DNA of 64,000 bases from Dolichospermum compactum NIES-806 (GTDB lineage Bacteria; Cyanobacteriota; Cyanobacteriia; Cyanobacteriales; Nostocaceae). The notes beneath the pieces are model-generated. The model was not told the origin of the DNA, did not search any database, and saw only the letters and a program-made list of their open reading frames with translations. Made by a program: the position numbers and the translations under genes. Numbering within the stretch: position 1 is the stretch's first letter; the number at the start of each line of letters is the position of its first letter. Shown here piece by piece: positions 45,968 to 55,435 of the stretch. The stretch spans positions 642,533 to 706,532 of the forward strand of contig NZ_AP018316.1 of NCBI RefSeq assembly GCF_002368115.1, written 5' to 3'.

Positions 45968-46684
45968 TTATTCTGTAATACTTGCCCCATAAGCTACTCC
46001 TATAGGTAAACAAGTTTGATCAGGTAATTGATAATAATCACCGGTGAGTTGGGCTTGACTAACTAAACTTGCAGGAGGCATCACAATCCGGTTATAAAGT
46101 AATAATTTAGTTGATGTGGATAAATCTAATGGATTTAAAGGATGTTTGGTCATATATTCTCCTGATTTCTGTTTAATATCTGTGATTATACTTGTTTCAA
46201 CTCGTATTTTAGATGACCATTTACCCAACCGAATCCAATTAGGAATTTTGATAGTTTCAGCAGCGATAATATAGGTTTTGAAGTGGCTACCAATTGCTAA
46301 TTCTTTAGCACGACCATAGTTAACAGGATAATTTTTTCTTGCCCCTTCACCACCAAATTGTGCGGATTTTCCATAATAGGCAACTTGTGCAGCTTTAAAA
46401 GTATTAACTTGATATGACCAAGTAATAGGTAAAGCTGGAAAAACATAAATTTCTGCTTGATTGAGATGTAAAAGGTTTTGTTCTTGGGTAGAATCTAAAT
46501 AACTGGGTTTTTGGGCATTTGCACCTTTAAGACGATAGACTTTAGGAATATATACGGTTTCAAAAAAGGCAAAACTTAATGCCCAATTGTGTAGATATTT
46601 TTCGGTTTCGTAAAGTATACCCATTTCCCGACTAGCAAAGAAAACGTTATCATGTAAGGTTAGGTAACATTGGTAGAGAATCAT
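45968..46684 (-). CDS. csc1: Csc1 (Cas5 of type I-D)
   Basis: A 238-aa Cas5-group protein of type I-D, expected to cap the 5' handle of the crRNA in the effector. It starts MILYQCYLTLHDNVFFASRE and has GILYETEKYLHNWALSFA, both typical of Csc1. ATG 46684 was chosen over an upstream in-frame start at 46798 because that extension runs through the dispersed hairpin at 46750-46811. Confidence 0.93.
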   Translation of the reverse strand: MILYQCYLTLHDNVFFASREMGILYETEKYLHNWALSFAFFETVYIPKVYRLKGANAQKPSYLDSTQEQNLLHLNQAEIYVFPALPITWSYQVNTFKAAQVAYYGKSAQFGGEGARKNYPVNYGRAKELAIGSHFKTYIIAAETIKIPNWIRLGKWSSKIRVETSIITDIKQKSGEYMTKHPLNPLDLSTSTKLLLYNRIVMPPASLVSQAQLTGDYYQLPDQTCLPIGVAYGASITE

Positions 46685-46749
46685 ATTATTTATAAGTTGG
46701 AGAAGGGGAAATATTAATGATGAATTGTCAGCTTGGTTAAGTAAATAAG

Positions 46750-46811
46750 ATCCCCGACTTCTTTTATTTATTGTGTCTATAAATAATAAATTAATCACAG
46801 AAGTTGGGGAT
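46750..46811. repeat. hairpin repeat between csc2 and csc1
   Basis: ATCCCCGACTTCT (46750-46762) and AGAAGTTGGGGAT (46799-46811) pair in a 13-bp stem with one G-T pair across an AT-rich loop. It lies 7 bp after the csc2 stop. It could weaken transcription of csc1 and downstream genes relative to csc2. Confidence 0.7.
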
Positions 46812-46818
46812 ATGGATG

Positions 46819-47808
46819 TTATTTACCTTTGCCTTTTTTAGCTACAGCGCCATAGGTTTCTGCATAGGTTTTGGTTTGTTGATATAGGGTTGTGAGGGTA
46901 TTCTGTAATGCGGTCTCATTTTGATAAATAGCTGAAACTTCACCTAATAAATCGGTTAATTGTGAACCTATAATTACTTGGCTTTTCCGAATGGGTTCTT
47001 GATTAAGTAAGTTAGTTGTCACGGCTGTTGCTTGGGTGATAATATCGGAAATTGGGGCATGAATATCTGGTTTAAGGGCATCATATAATGCTTGAGTTAA
47101 GTGCAAATTACTAAAAATTTCACCGTCACAAATAACAATCCCAATAATATGATTTGACATTGTACCTGTACGTGATTCCTGTGCGCCATAACGACGGGTG
47201 CGGAGGAGATTACCCAAAACATATAAAAAGCCTTCAAATGTAGGATCACGGAGGGTTTCTACGGTGGGAAATGTGACTTCTGGGAGTACATGATCTAATT
47301 CATTAATTGCACTTCTCATTTCTCCTTTTTCGCTCATTGTTCCCCCTTCAAAGGGAGCATTAAAGGTAAAACTGCGGTGAGATTGTTCGTAGGAACTAAG
47401 AGAAAAAGCGGAATCTGAATAAACTTTAGAACGTTCTGAACCACTATCACCAATTGCAAAACCGTAGATAATACAATCAGGGCATTTTTTACAGGAGTTT
47501 TCGCCATTGTATTCACAGAATTTATCTTTTTCTGTGACGTTACTACTCGTTAAACCCAGCGAACGTAATAATTCTCTTCCTCCTAATCGTTCAGGTGTGA
47601 TTTGTTTACGTTTGAACATTACTAACCGACTAATAGGTTCTTTTGCTGTTAAACCCGCTTGAGTTCGTGCTGTATTAAGAACTCCATCAGTTTGAAAAAC
47701 GGGGAAAGATTGACTATGACGTAACATTAAAAAGTGAACGTATTTCCCCGATGCTAAACGTGGGAAAGAGGTATGAAATTCAGTTTTGATGGTGTTTAAA
47801 AAGCTCAT
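46819..47808 (-). CDS. csc2: Csc2 (Cas7 backbone of type I-D)
   Basis: A 329-aa Cas7-group RRM protein that coats the crRNA. Landmarks are RLVMFKRKQITPERLGGREL, a zinc-like cluster CEYNGENSCKKCPDC (about residues 97-111), YGFAIGDSGSERSKVY and LRTRRYGAQESRTGTMSNHI near residue 208. The C-terminus is basic. It lies 12 bp after cas10d. Confidence 0.97.
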   Translation of the reverse strand: MSFLNTIKTEFHTSFPRLASGKYVHFLMLRHSQSFPVFQTDGVLNTARTQAGLTAKEPISRLVMFKRKQITPERLGGRELLRSLGLTSSNVTEKDKFCEYNGENSCKKCPDCIIYGFAIGDSGSERSKVYSDSAFSLSSYEQSHRSFTFNAPFEGGTMSEKGEMRSAINELDHVLPEVTFPTVETLRDPTFEGFLYVLGNLLRTRRYGAQESRTGTMSNHIIGIVICDGEIFSNLHLTQALYDALKPDIHAPISDIITQATAVTTNLLNQEPIRKSQVIIGSQLTDLLGEVSAIYQNETALQNTLTTLYQQTKTYAETYGAVAKKGKGK

Positions 47809-47820
47809 GATTTTGATTCC

Positions 47821-50766
47821 TTATGATTCAGGGTTTTCTGTTTGTTTTTGTTGTAAAGCTAACCAACGATAGGCAAATTCTGCGCCAGATTTAATGCGGT
47901 TGCGGTTTTCTTGAAGAAGTGCGCGATCGCCTTTATACAATCCACAAAATAAATCATCAACACAGGTGGTCATAAATTGATGAATTGCCGTCAATTCTTG
48001 ATTTTTTCGCGTAGAAATATCTACAGATTTATCCATTAATAAAGGACGTTTATAAACTTCCTGTCTTTCTAAAGCATCATGTAATTGTCCTGCACCTTGG
48101 AAGATGATATCTTGCCGATCAAGATGTTCGGGAACTGTGAGAATTACTTCTAATGCTTTAGAAATTGGCAAGAGAATTGAATGACTAGATTCACCAATAT
48201 TCACTTGATAAAATTGGCGGTATTCTGTGACAATGCGCTGAATTAATTTGAGTTTATCTGCCATTTTTTTGTCTCCTTTTACCCAGGTTTGGGCATAATT
48301 CCAAATTCGTTTAACATCTTCTGTTCCTGGTTCTTTTTTATTGTTACGAAATCCTTCGTTAGAAATAGCAAAGATATTTAAAACATCTGTGACTAATTCT
48401 CTAACTGTGCCATTTAATGCTTGCCATCTAGCATCAGGTTTTTTACTCCGATTATCTAAATGCAAACTATAGGTGATTAAAAGTCGGTTTAAGGCAGTTG
48501 ATAAATCCTGGATTCTGAGATTTTGCGGATTACCTAATAATTGCCAAAATCCTGCTGCACCATCTAAAATTGCTGATTCAACAAACTCTTGATCACTGGC
48601 ATAAAGTGGGTCAGGACTAGCAGTAGCTACGACTTTTACACCTAATAAAAGAGGTAAAGCTAAAGTTAAAAAAATCGGTTCTACCCAAGCATCAGTAATT
48701 GTTTTTCCTCTTGTAGTGGTGTAAGTCATAGCCATAAATGGTAAATCTTTATTTGAGTAATTGCGTGCAAATCTTCCTGCTTCTGCTTCATCCCTCCAAG
48801 GTAAATTTTGCAGTCCGTCGTGGTGCATTCCTGCATCTAACCAATGTTTACGAACTTCCCAAAGATTCATTCTTTTAAATTCTTGAACTAATACTTTAAT
48901 GGCTTTAGCTACTTGGGGAGAATAAAGATATGCTGGAAAGATATATAAAAATACTGGTTGTTGTTCTTCTAGTTTTCCTGGTGGTGCATTCCAAAATGCT
49001 TGACGTAATAGCATTTCTAAAGACCAAATTTTTGATATTCCTCGTTTAATTCTGCCTCCTCCTAAAGCATTTTTATTGCTATATTGTTGAGGTTTAAACA
49101 AAACTACAGTATCTAATTGTTCCTCTGCTTGTGATTCACCATTACTCAAAGAACAAATCGGTTGATTAGTAGTTTTTGCTTGGGAATAGGCAGTTAACTC
49201 TTTGGCAAATTCTGAAGGTTCTTGAGTTGTGGTAAAAATCTCTAAATATTGGGTCAAATAGTTAATAAATGCCTGATAAGTAGGACTACTATTTTCTTTT
49301 AGTAATTGATTATCCTCCGCCCAAATCGCTAAATTATTACTTAAAGTTTGTATGTGTTCTATAATTTGTTGATCATCTAAACTGGCATGATTAGCAATAT
49401 AATGAGCCGCCACTTGATACCATCCATAATTTACCCCTCCTGATTGAATTTGTGCTTGTTCTGGAGATATATGATTTTGCAATTCTAAAGTTGTTAAAAT
49501 CCACACTATATAATCTTGGGAATTAGCAAAAAATTCTCTTTGAGATAGAATAATAAATTCTGCTAATCTATCTGCACGAAGATCAGCCCCAGTTAGTAAA
49601 AAATTATGTTCCGTTTCAGTTAAATTTAATTTTTCTAACCGTTTAGGTGTAGCAGGTGATTTAGCATTAGCAACTTTAGCTTTGACAACTTCAGGAAGTA
49701 TTCTAATTAAATCATTAGGGGTAAATAATTCTAAAGTTTGTGGGGCAATTTTTAGACCTTTACCATCACGAACAAAGCCCACATCACCACTTTGAAAATA
49801 TGCAGCTAATCCTTTTTGATTATTTTCTTCATCTCCATGAATTAAATTTTGCCAAACTGTTTTTTGGATCTCTTTTATATCAGGGGAAACTAAATCAGCA
49901 GGTGCTAAATAAATAACACCTTGGGCAAAACAAAGAATTTCTTCCCAACCTAATTGACGGGCAAAATTAACAACTGCATTATGTATTTGATTAGTAATTA
50001 AGCCTCGACAATCACGTAAACGATGATAAACTAACTTTTTAGGAATATTTAACCAATATAAATGATCTCGCAAGCGATCGCCTTTTGTACTAGTAACAAT
50101 TTCTGCGGGATCAGATATATGTACTGCAATGTCTCCAAAAGCCAGTAAATGGCGTAAAATATCTGTCAACCGAAGATCAGATATAGTAAATTGTCGTTGA
50201 TCATTTTCCCAATTAGAAAGAATAATATTAGTGTCAACACCAAATTGAGTATTTTGGGCTAAAAATGCTATTTCTAATAAGTATTCTGACCATTCACCCC
50301 AAAATTTATCAAAGTTTAATTTATTGCCTAAATCTTGACATAAATTGATAATTTCCTCAATTTGATGAGCTTTTGGTGGTGCTTGTTCTTCTCCTTTACC
50401 TTTCACATATTTGTTATAATCATGTAGTGTGATTCCTAAACATAACAATTTTTTTTCTACAGGTTGTAATTGTTTCCTCGCTGATAAATGCAAACTCAAA
50501 TTCCATGCTGTTAATAATCCATTTAAAACGTGAACCAATAAACTTTGATCAGCTTTACTGGCAAAACTTTTAGCATTTTTTTGAGCATATTTATCACCCT
50601 GTTTAAGCAAATTTTGGTAATGGATTACTTCCAAACCACCCATAGCAGAAATAAGTGCAAATTCCCTTTCTATTTCTGGTAATACCGTGTCAATAAAAGA
50701 TTTTAAAATTGAGTCAGTATCTTCTGGTAAAGTTTCAATCAGTAATGCTTGTAATAGTGTAGGCAT
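47821..50766 (-). CDS. cas10d: Cas10d (Csc3), large subunit with HD nuclease
   Basis: A 981-aa Cas10d, the type I-D large subunit that carries the HD nuclease normally found on Cas3. The HD pair is in GITLHDYNKYVKGKG (about residues 115-116 counted from ATG 50766), with HIS and HLLAFGDIAVH as further metal candidates. The middle and C-terminal parts are the long Cas10-like region without a GGDD cyclase motif that I can see. ATG 50766 is preferred to a TTG 30 bp upstream. Confidence 0.96.
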   Translation of the reverse strand: MPTLLQALLIETLPEDTDSILKSFIDTVLPEIEREFALISAMGGLEVIHYQNLLKQGDKYAQKNAKSFASKADQSLLVHVLNGLLTAWNLSLHLSARKQLQPVEKKLLCLGITLHDYNKYVKGKGEEQAPPKAHQIEEIINLCQDLGNKLNFDKFWGEWSEYLLEIAFLAQNTQFGVDTNIILSNWENDQRQFTISDLRLTDILRHLLAFGDIAVHISDPAEIVTSTKGDRLRDHLYWLNIPKKLVYHRLRDCRGLITNQIHNAVVNFARQLGWEEILCFAQGVIYLAPADLVSPDIKEIQKTVWQNLIHGDEENNQKGLAAYFQSGDVGFVRDGKGLKIAPQTLELFTPNDLIRILPEVVKAKVANAKSPATPKRLEKLNLTETEHNFLLTGADLRADRLAEFIILSQREFFANSQDYIVWILTTLELQNHISPEQAQIQSGGVNYGWYQVAAHYIANHASLDDQQIIEHIQTLSNNLAIWAEDNQLLKENSSPTYQAFINYLTQYLEIFTTTQEPSEFAKELTAYSQAKTTNQPICSLSNGESQAEEQLDTVVLFKPQQYSNKNALGGGRIKRGISKIWSLEMLLRQAFWNAPPGKLEEQQPVFLYIFPAYLYSPQVAKAIKVLVQEFKRMNLWEVRKHWLDAGMHHDGLQNLPWRDEAEAGRFARNYSNKDLPFMAMTYTTTRGKTITDAWVEPIFLTLALPLLLGVKVVATASPDPLYASDQEFVESAILDGAAGFWQLLGNPQNLRIQDLSTALNRLLITYSLHLDNRSKKPDARWQALNGTVRELVTDVLNIFAISNEGFRNNKKEPGTEDVKRIWNYAQTWVKGDKKMADKLKLIQRIVTEYRQFYQVNIGESSHSILLPISKALEVILTVPEHLDRQDIIFQGAGQLHDALERQEVYKRPLLMDKSVDISTRKNQELTAIHQFMTTCVDDLFCGLYKGDRALLQENRNRIKSGAEFAYRWLALQQKQTENPES

Positions 50767-50812
50767 AAATTCAATAATTCCAGGTTTAAGATACAAAAGT
50801 GTAGTAATTTTT

Positions 50813-50850
50813 ATTAGTCCACGCAGGTATAATTCGCTTATGTAGCCGCC
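50813..50850. repeat. degenerate dispersed repeat between cas3' and cas10d
   Basis: TTAGTCCACGCAGGTATAATTCGC then TTATGTAGCC, which resembles the element at 45060-45178 read on the other strand (AGTCCGCGCAGG...GTGTAG). Only one partial copy remains, and the hairpin is lost. Confidence 0.45.
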
Positions 50851-50852
50851 AT

Positions 50853-52976
50853 TTAAAAAATGTAAGGTTTACTGCGTTCACAAGGTTTAATTCGCCATTT
50901 TATTGCTTCTAGTAACAAAGCATCTTGGTTAAAAGCACAAGCATAAAATTGTCCATCTGCATCTTTTAATCTGTACATTCCAAAAGTGGAACTTAAATAA
51001 AGAGTTCGACTAATTTCCCAATGACTATTAGATTGACTCCGATTCACTTGGACTAAAAAAGCCAGTAATTTTTGCTTTTTCAAACAACGACTAACTTCTG
51101 TTTGGGGATGTCCAGAAATACTCAATTTATCAATTAGAGAAAGTGTACATTGTTTTAATTCATCACTTGAGCGATCGCATTCTAATTGAATATGAAATCT
51201 AGTGTCCGACCATTGTTGAATTTTCAAATAAATATGAATATATTTTTCTGGAAATTCTGTATAGGGATGATTGGCATTTTCGGCAGCTTTTAAAAACTCC
51301 TCTCTGTCAATTATTTCTACTTCTGCATAGGTTAATAACTTCAATAAATCATAGGTGTAAAAACGTCCTTGATCCCAAACTGCGGCTTGGACATCAGAAC
51401 CACCTCTAAACCTTAATAACTCCTGTTGTACAGCTTTACCTGAACCACATTTATCATGACCTAAAGCAAACCAATGTCCACGTTTTTTATCCAGTTGTTC
51501 ACCGTAAATCAGCCGCAAATCCTCAGATATTTTATTTTGTAATTGTTCTATTACTCCTTCTTTTTTCCGACTCATATTCAGTAACATTCCTTGGGCTTGT
51601 AATGCACCCCAATATTTATGATATGCATCAAAATCTTTAGGTGCATTAAACACTTCTTCAATAATTTCTCGGAATTGATGACGATCATATTCTGGATTAG
51701 TTAATTCTTTCTCTAATCTAGATTTAATCCAAGGAGTACGACCCGATAAAAGGATAAAAGCCTGATATTCATGAAATCCTGGATGACGACCTAAACGCCC
51801 CAACCGCTGAATAAATGTAGCAGAATCACTAGCTTCAAAAATTAATAAATGAATGCGAAAATCTACACCCACATCAACGGCAGAAGTTCCCACAACTAAT
51901 ACTGGTTGGTCAGAATTTTCTGATTCATTCCGAGTTTTAGCCCTCTCTTGTTTATCAATGCGTCCACTAACTTCACGGACTATAATATCAGGCATTAACT
52001 TCTGTAATTCTCGGACTGTTCTACTAACTAAAGCCACAGAATTAAGAATAATTACGCCTCTACCTCTACCTTCTTTTTTAAGAAGATTACGGATTGTTTC
52101 ATATTCTTGAATTAACCAAGTCAGAGAATCACCATCTTTATCTAATTGAATAAATTCTAAGTTGATGGGTTGACAAATTTGCCGATATCCAGGGGTTGGT
52201 TGATTTTGATATTCTCCACTAATTGTTTTTAACTTAAAGCCAGCAGTTTGTAATAATTTAATGAATTGTGGTTTAGGAGTTGCAGAAGTAAATAAAACTC
52301 GCATGGGACGCTTTTTAGGACGATTATGGCGAATTAATAATAAACTGTTGAGAATTGCTGATTCTTGATGTAATCCAAAAATATGAAATTCATCAGCTAT
52401 GTATAAATCGGGATGACTTGCAAGAGTTAATGGTAATAATTCACCGTGATTATAAGCAGGATTTTGATAACGAAAATGAGTAACTAAATGAAAAATATCA
52501 GGATTTGTCAGAATTATATATTTATGCTTGAGAATAAATAGTAATTCTTTAAATTTGTTACTTTTTTCTGCCTGTGCCACTAATTCTGCTAACTTTGCAC
52601 CATAGAGACTTTCTACATCATTAATATCCGGCAAATTAAACTTTTGATAATAATCAATAATCTGTCTTTCTTGATCTGTAACTAATTCAATAGTTGGATA
52701 AAGTCCTATTACTTGAAAATCAGGATTTAGCAAACTTACCAAATAAGCAGCTAAGGATTTACCATCACCTGTAGCAGATCTATTAAATATAATTTCTACA
52801 TCACTATTGGTAATAGCGTTATAAGTTTCCGCTTGATGAGAAGATAGAGGACAATGATTACCTTCTCCGAAATTAGGCGCTTGTTGTTTGACTTTGCAGG
52901 TTTGCATACATCCCAAAGCACAAGCACCTACCCCTCCATTCAGTTTGGAGTATAATGGCAGTAAAGAAATTTTCAC
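50853..52976 (-). CDS. cas3: Cas3' helicase of type I-D (no HD domain)
   Basis: A 707-aa superfamily 2 helicase, the first gene of the cas operon. Walker A is RSATGDGKSLAAYL, the DExH box is IADEFHIFG, SATP is motif III in LFTSATPKP, and the C-terminal RecA domain has VGTSAVDVGVDF and FIQRLGRLGRHPGF. No HD domain is present, as expected for type I-D where it is on Cas10d. The start appears to be a GTG at 52976; a Cys-rich stretch (CALGCMQTCKVK) follows at residues 19-30. Confidence 0.95.
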   Translation of the reverse strand: MKISLLPLYSKLNGGVGACALGCMQTCKVKQQAPNFGEGNHCPLSSHQAETYNAITNSDVEIIFNRSATGDGKSLAAYLVSLLNPDFQVIGLYPTIELVTDQERQIIDYYQKFNLPDINDVESLYGAKLAELVAQAEKSNKFKELLFILKHKYIILTNPDIFHLVTHFRYQNPAYNHGELLPLTLASHPDLYIADEFHIFGLHQESAILNSLLLIRHNRPKKRPMRVLFTSATPKPQFIKLLQTAGFKLKTISGEYQNQPTPGYRQICQPINLEFIQLDKDGDSLTWLIQEYETIRNLLKKEGRGRGVIILNSVALVSRTVRELQKLMPDIIVREVSGRIDKQERAKTRNESENSDQPVLVVGTSAVDVGVDFRIHLLIFEASDSATFIQRLGRLGRHPGFHEYQAFILLSGRTPWIKSRLEKELTNPEYDRHQFREIIEEVFNAPKDFDAYHKYWGALQAQGMLLNMSRKKEGVIEQLQNKISEDLRLIYGEQLDKKRGHWFALGHDKCGSGKAVQQELLRFRGGSDVQAAVWDQGRFYTYDLLKLLTYAEVEIIDREEFLKAAENANHPYTEFPEKYIHIYLKIQQWSDTRFHIQLECDRSSDELKQCTLSLIDKLSISGHPQTEVSRCLKKQKLLAFLVQVNRSQSNSHWEISRTLYLSSTFGMYRLKDADGQFYACAFNQDALLLEAIKWRIKPCERSKPYIF

Positions 52977-53153
52977 GGTGAAGTAAGTATTTATTTGGAT
53001 GAGATTAATGTAATACTTCTCGAAAAAGAAATGTTATCAAAAAATGACTATATTTCATTAAAAATCTAGTGAAAGTGGGTAAATTAAACCATCAGGGCGC
53101 GGAAACCGCACCCCTACAGGAAATGATGGTTTTAATGCTGATATAAATAACTT

Positions 53154-53408
53154 CTATGCAGCAATTGGTAAGAAGCCTATGGGAATCAAGCTTATACGCC
53201 AATAACGCCTATTAGATGGACTTATATCTACAATTTCAGCCATCAATACACCTTGGGAGTATGAAATCTCAAGCTTTCCATTCCTTGCTTTTTTACGGAA
53301 GTAGTCAGCTTTTATCTTTTTCTGTGTGATATGGGGGGGTAAAATCCCATGTGTTAACCTGGGTAACGAATCCCGAATGTCAACGGGACTGAAACTTGAT
53401 TTAGGCAA
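53154..53408 (-). CDS. possible 84-aa protein upstream of the cas operon
   Basis: An open frame of 84 codons with a TTG start. It encodes FSPVDIRDSLPRLTHGIL, a basic stretch KKIKADYFRKKARNG and ISPSNRRYWRISLIPIGF. I recognise no family. The N-terminal PKSSFSPVD is encoded by the CRISPR-repeat-like element on the other strand, and no good ribosome site is seen, so translation is doubtful. Its position between cas3' and the divergent regulator makes it worth noting. Confidence 0.3.
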   Translation of the reverse strand: MPKSSFSPVDIRDSLPRLTHGILPPHITQKKIKADYFRKKARNGKLEISYSQGVLMAEIVDISPSNRRYWRISLIPIGFLPIAA

Positions 53409-53428
53409 TATGAATTGCTATCCCCCCC
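53333..53428 (+). ncRNA. isolated CRISPR-repeat-like element upstream of cas3', candidate crRNA-like regulatory RNA
   Basis: At 53369-53395 the plus strand reads GAATCCCG, an 8-base loop, then CGGGACTGAAAC. The array repeat read in its transcribed direction ends AATCCCCGCAAGGGGACTGAAAC, so AATCCC, the 5-bp stem and the GGGACTGAAAC end (with the 8-nt Cas6 handle) are shared; the rest of the repeat is not. After the handle comes a spacer-like stretch with a small stem GCAAT-ATGA-ATTGC. A G7 run (53333-53339) and a C7 run (53422-53428) flank it and could pair. Transcription and function are inference. Confidence 0.4.
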
Positions 53429-53546
53429 TCAGAAATTTTCTAATCATATAAAAATACAACTTGCATTATATAGGTTTAACTAAGTCTAAGCAAAATCTGA
53501 CTTAGTTAGTAATACTAGAGATAGTGTATTGCTTCTCTATGTAAAG

Positions 53547-54494
53547 ATGTCATCAAAAAATGATACGCACTCTCATCAACTAGGGTTCGCGCTGGAGATA
53601 CTGAAGTTACTGGCGGAAAAACCCTTAAAAAAGTCTGAATTAATGATATTATTAGGCGATCGCAATTTTGCAGATGGTGACTTATCACAAAAAATTACCC
53701 GCACTATCAGTAAACTGCGAGACTGTGGGTTTGAAATCACATCTGCACCCAATCGTCCTTATGAATTAGTTACATCAGCATTTCCTGTTATCCTATCCAA
53801 AGAACAACAAAAAGCATTAGCAATGGCGGCTGAATTATTAGCAAATCTAGGTTTTTCAGCGGAAGCAGGACATATTTATCAAATAGGTAAATTTCATCAA
53901 CAAAAGAAATCTGCACTCACTACAGACTTTCATCCCCCAATTGATTATGGTGACGAAAACATCAATCAGATCATCAAACAATTACAAGAAAGATGCAAAC
54001 AAAAACGACGGTTTTTAATTCATTATCGTAACAGAAATGGACAAGAAAATCGCTGGGATTTGGATAAATCTGAACTGAGATTACATAATGGAGTTCTCTA
54101 TTTATTCGCCTTAATTCCCAACTTTCGTAGCTTTCATATTCAAACTATACCCAATGTAGAACAAAATTTACTTTTAAGAATAGACCGTATTACTAAAGTT
54201 GGTGTAGCTTCCCAAACACCTTGGACTTATAGTAAATTTCCCACTCTTGATATTACCTATCGTCTCACAGGAACTTTAGCCAACTACCAACCCCGCAGAC
54301 CTCATGAAGAAATTATTTCCTCAGAAGAAATTACAGATTATGTTGATATTTTAACTCAAGAAGATTATATATTTTGGTTTCGTCAAAGAATGCTACAATA
54401 TGGCAATAATGCTATAGTTTTAAAACCTGATTGGGTGGCGGCAGATATTCAAGATACTTTGAAAAAAGCTCATGATAATTACTGTGTTGAATAA
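53547..54494 (+). CDS. WYL-domain transcriptional regulator of the CRISPR locus
   Basis: A 315-aa regulator, divergent from the cas operon. The N-terminal winged-helix part (about 15-75) has LKKSELMILLGD and ISKLRDCGFEITSAPNRPYE. The WYL-type domain (about 150-230) contains RRFLIHYRNRNGQENRWDLD, LRLHNGVLYLFALIPN and RIDRITKV. In Synechocystis 6803 a WYL-type protein (Sll7009) represses the type I-D array, so a similar role is likely. ATG 53547 is chosen; an upstream in-frame TTG at 53529 is less likely. Confidence 0.85.
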   Translation: MSSKNDTHSHQLGFALEILKLLAEKPLKKSELMILLGDRNFADGDLSQKITRTISKLRDCGFEITSAPNRPYELVTSAFPVILSKEQQKALAMAAELLANLGFSAEAGHIYQIGKFHQQKKSALTTDFHPPIDYGDENINQIIKQLQERCKQKRRFLIHYRNRNGQENRWDLDKSELRLHNGVLYLFALIPNFRSFHIQTIPNVEQNLLLRIDRITKVGVASQTPWTYSKFPTLDITYRLTGTLANYQPRRPHEEIISSEEITDYVDILTQEDYIFWFRQRMLQYGNNAIVLKPDWVAADIQDTLKKAHDNYCVE

Positions 54495-54586
54495 ATACAG
54501 ATTTTTGCTTTGTACTGAATTTTTGATGAATCCATCTGTGATAAAATCACTTAATAATTGACAACTAACAACTGAAAACTAATCAA

Positions 54587-55393
54587 ATGAATGATTTTTG
54601 GAATACGATTTTAGACTTTGCGGAAACTACTACTACTAGAGTAGGAAAACAATTAATGCAGGATTTTGGCAAAGTCCAAGCTTCACAAAAATCTGATGGT
54701 AGCTTAGTCACAAAATCCGATAAATGGGCAGATCAAGAAATTAGAGATGCGATTGTTTCTACCTTTTCCGGTTACGGAATTTTGAGCGAAGAAAGTGACC
54801 AAACTTTCCCGAATACAGAATGGTGTTGGGTAATTGATCCTTTGGATGGTACGACCAATTTTACCAGAGGAATTCCGATTTGGTCTATTTCTTTGGGGTT
54901 ACTTTATCGTGGCACACCCATTTTTGGTTATGTTTACGCACCACCATTAAATCAAGCCTTTCACGGATTTTGGGCAGGTTCATCGGGCTTAACAACGCCA
55001 ACGGGAGCATTTTTAAATAATCATCCCATTCATACCAGTAAAGATGCTCCCAGCAAAAACCACTTTTTTAACCTTTGTTCTCGCAGTACCGACATTATTC
55101 AACCAGGTTTTCCCTGTAAAATTCGGATGTTAGGAGTTGCTAGTTATAACTTTCTTTCAGTCGCCACTGGTGCGGTTTTGGGAGGAATTGAAGCCACACC
55201 AAAGGTATGGGATATTGCAGGTGCTTGGGTAATTGTGCAAGCTGCTGGTGGCACATGGGTATCGCTCAATTCTGAGTCTTTTCCATTATCACCGGGAATG
55301 GATTATAGCGATCGCTCTTTTCCCACTATGGTTGTGAGTAATTCCGATATAGTCCCGACATTTACACCATTTCTAGAAAATGTAAAATTTTAA
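54587..55393 (+). CDS. inositol monophosphatase-family protein
   Basis: A 268-aa member of the IMPase/FBPase superfamily, Mg-dependent phosphatases. GILSEESD gives the first metal Glu, WVIDPLDGTTNFTRGIP is the signature, and VWDIAGAWVIVQAAGGTW the second signature near residue 205. The substrate could be inositol phosphate, histidinol phosphate or PAP; it cannot be decided here. It is followed at 42 bp by a dehydrogenase gene. A CAACTGA-type repeat precedes the start instead of a ribosome site. Confidence 0.88.
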   Translation: MNDFWNTILDFAETTTTRVGKQLMQDFGKVQASQKSDGSLVTKSDKWADQEIRDAIVSTFSGYGILSEESDQTFPNTEWCWVIDPLDGTTNFTRGIPIWSISLGLLYRGTPIFGYVYAPPLNQAFHGFWAGSSGLTTPTGAFLNNHPIHTSKDAPSKNHFFNLCSRSTDIIQPGFPCKIRMLGVASYNFLSVATGAVLGGIEATPKVWDIAGAWVIVQAAGGTWVSLNSESFPLSPGMDYSDRSFPTMVVSNSDIVPTFTPFLENVKF

Positions 55394-55435
55394 CAACTAA
55401 TAATTAAAACTGAACAACTGACAACTGACAAAATT

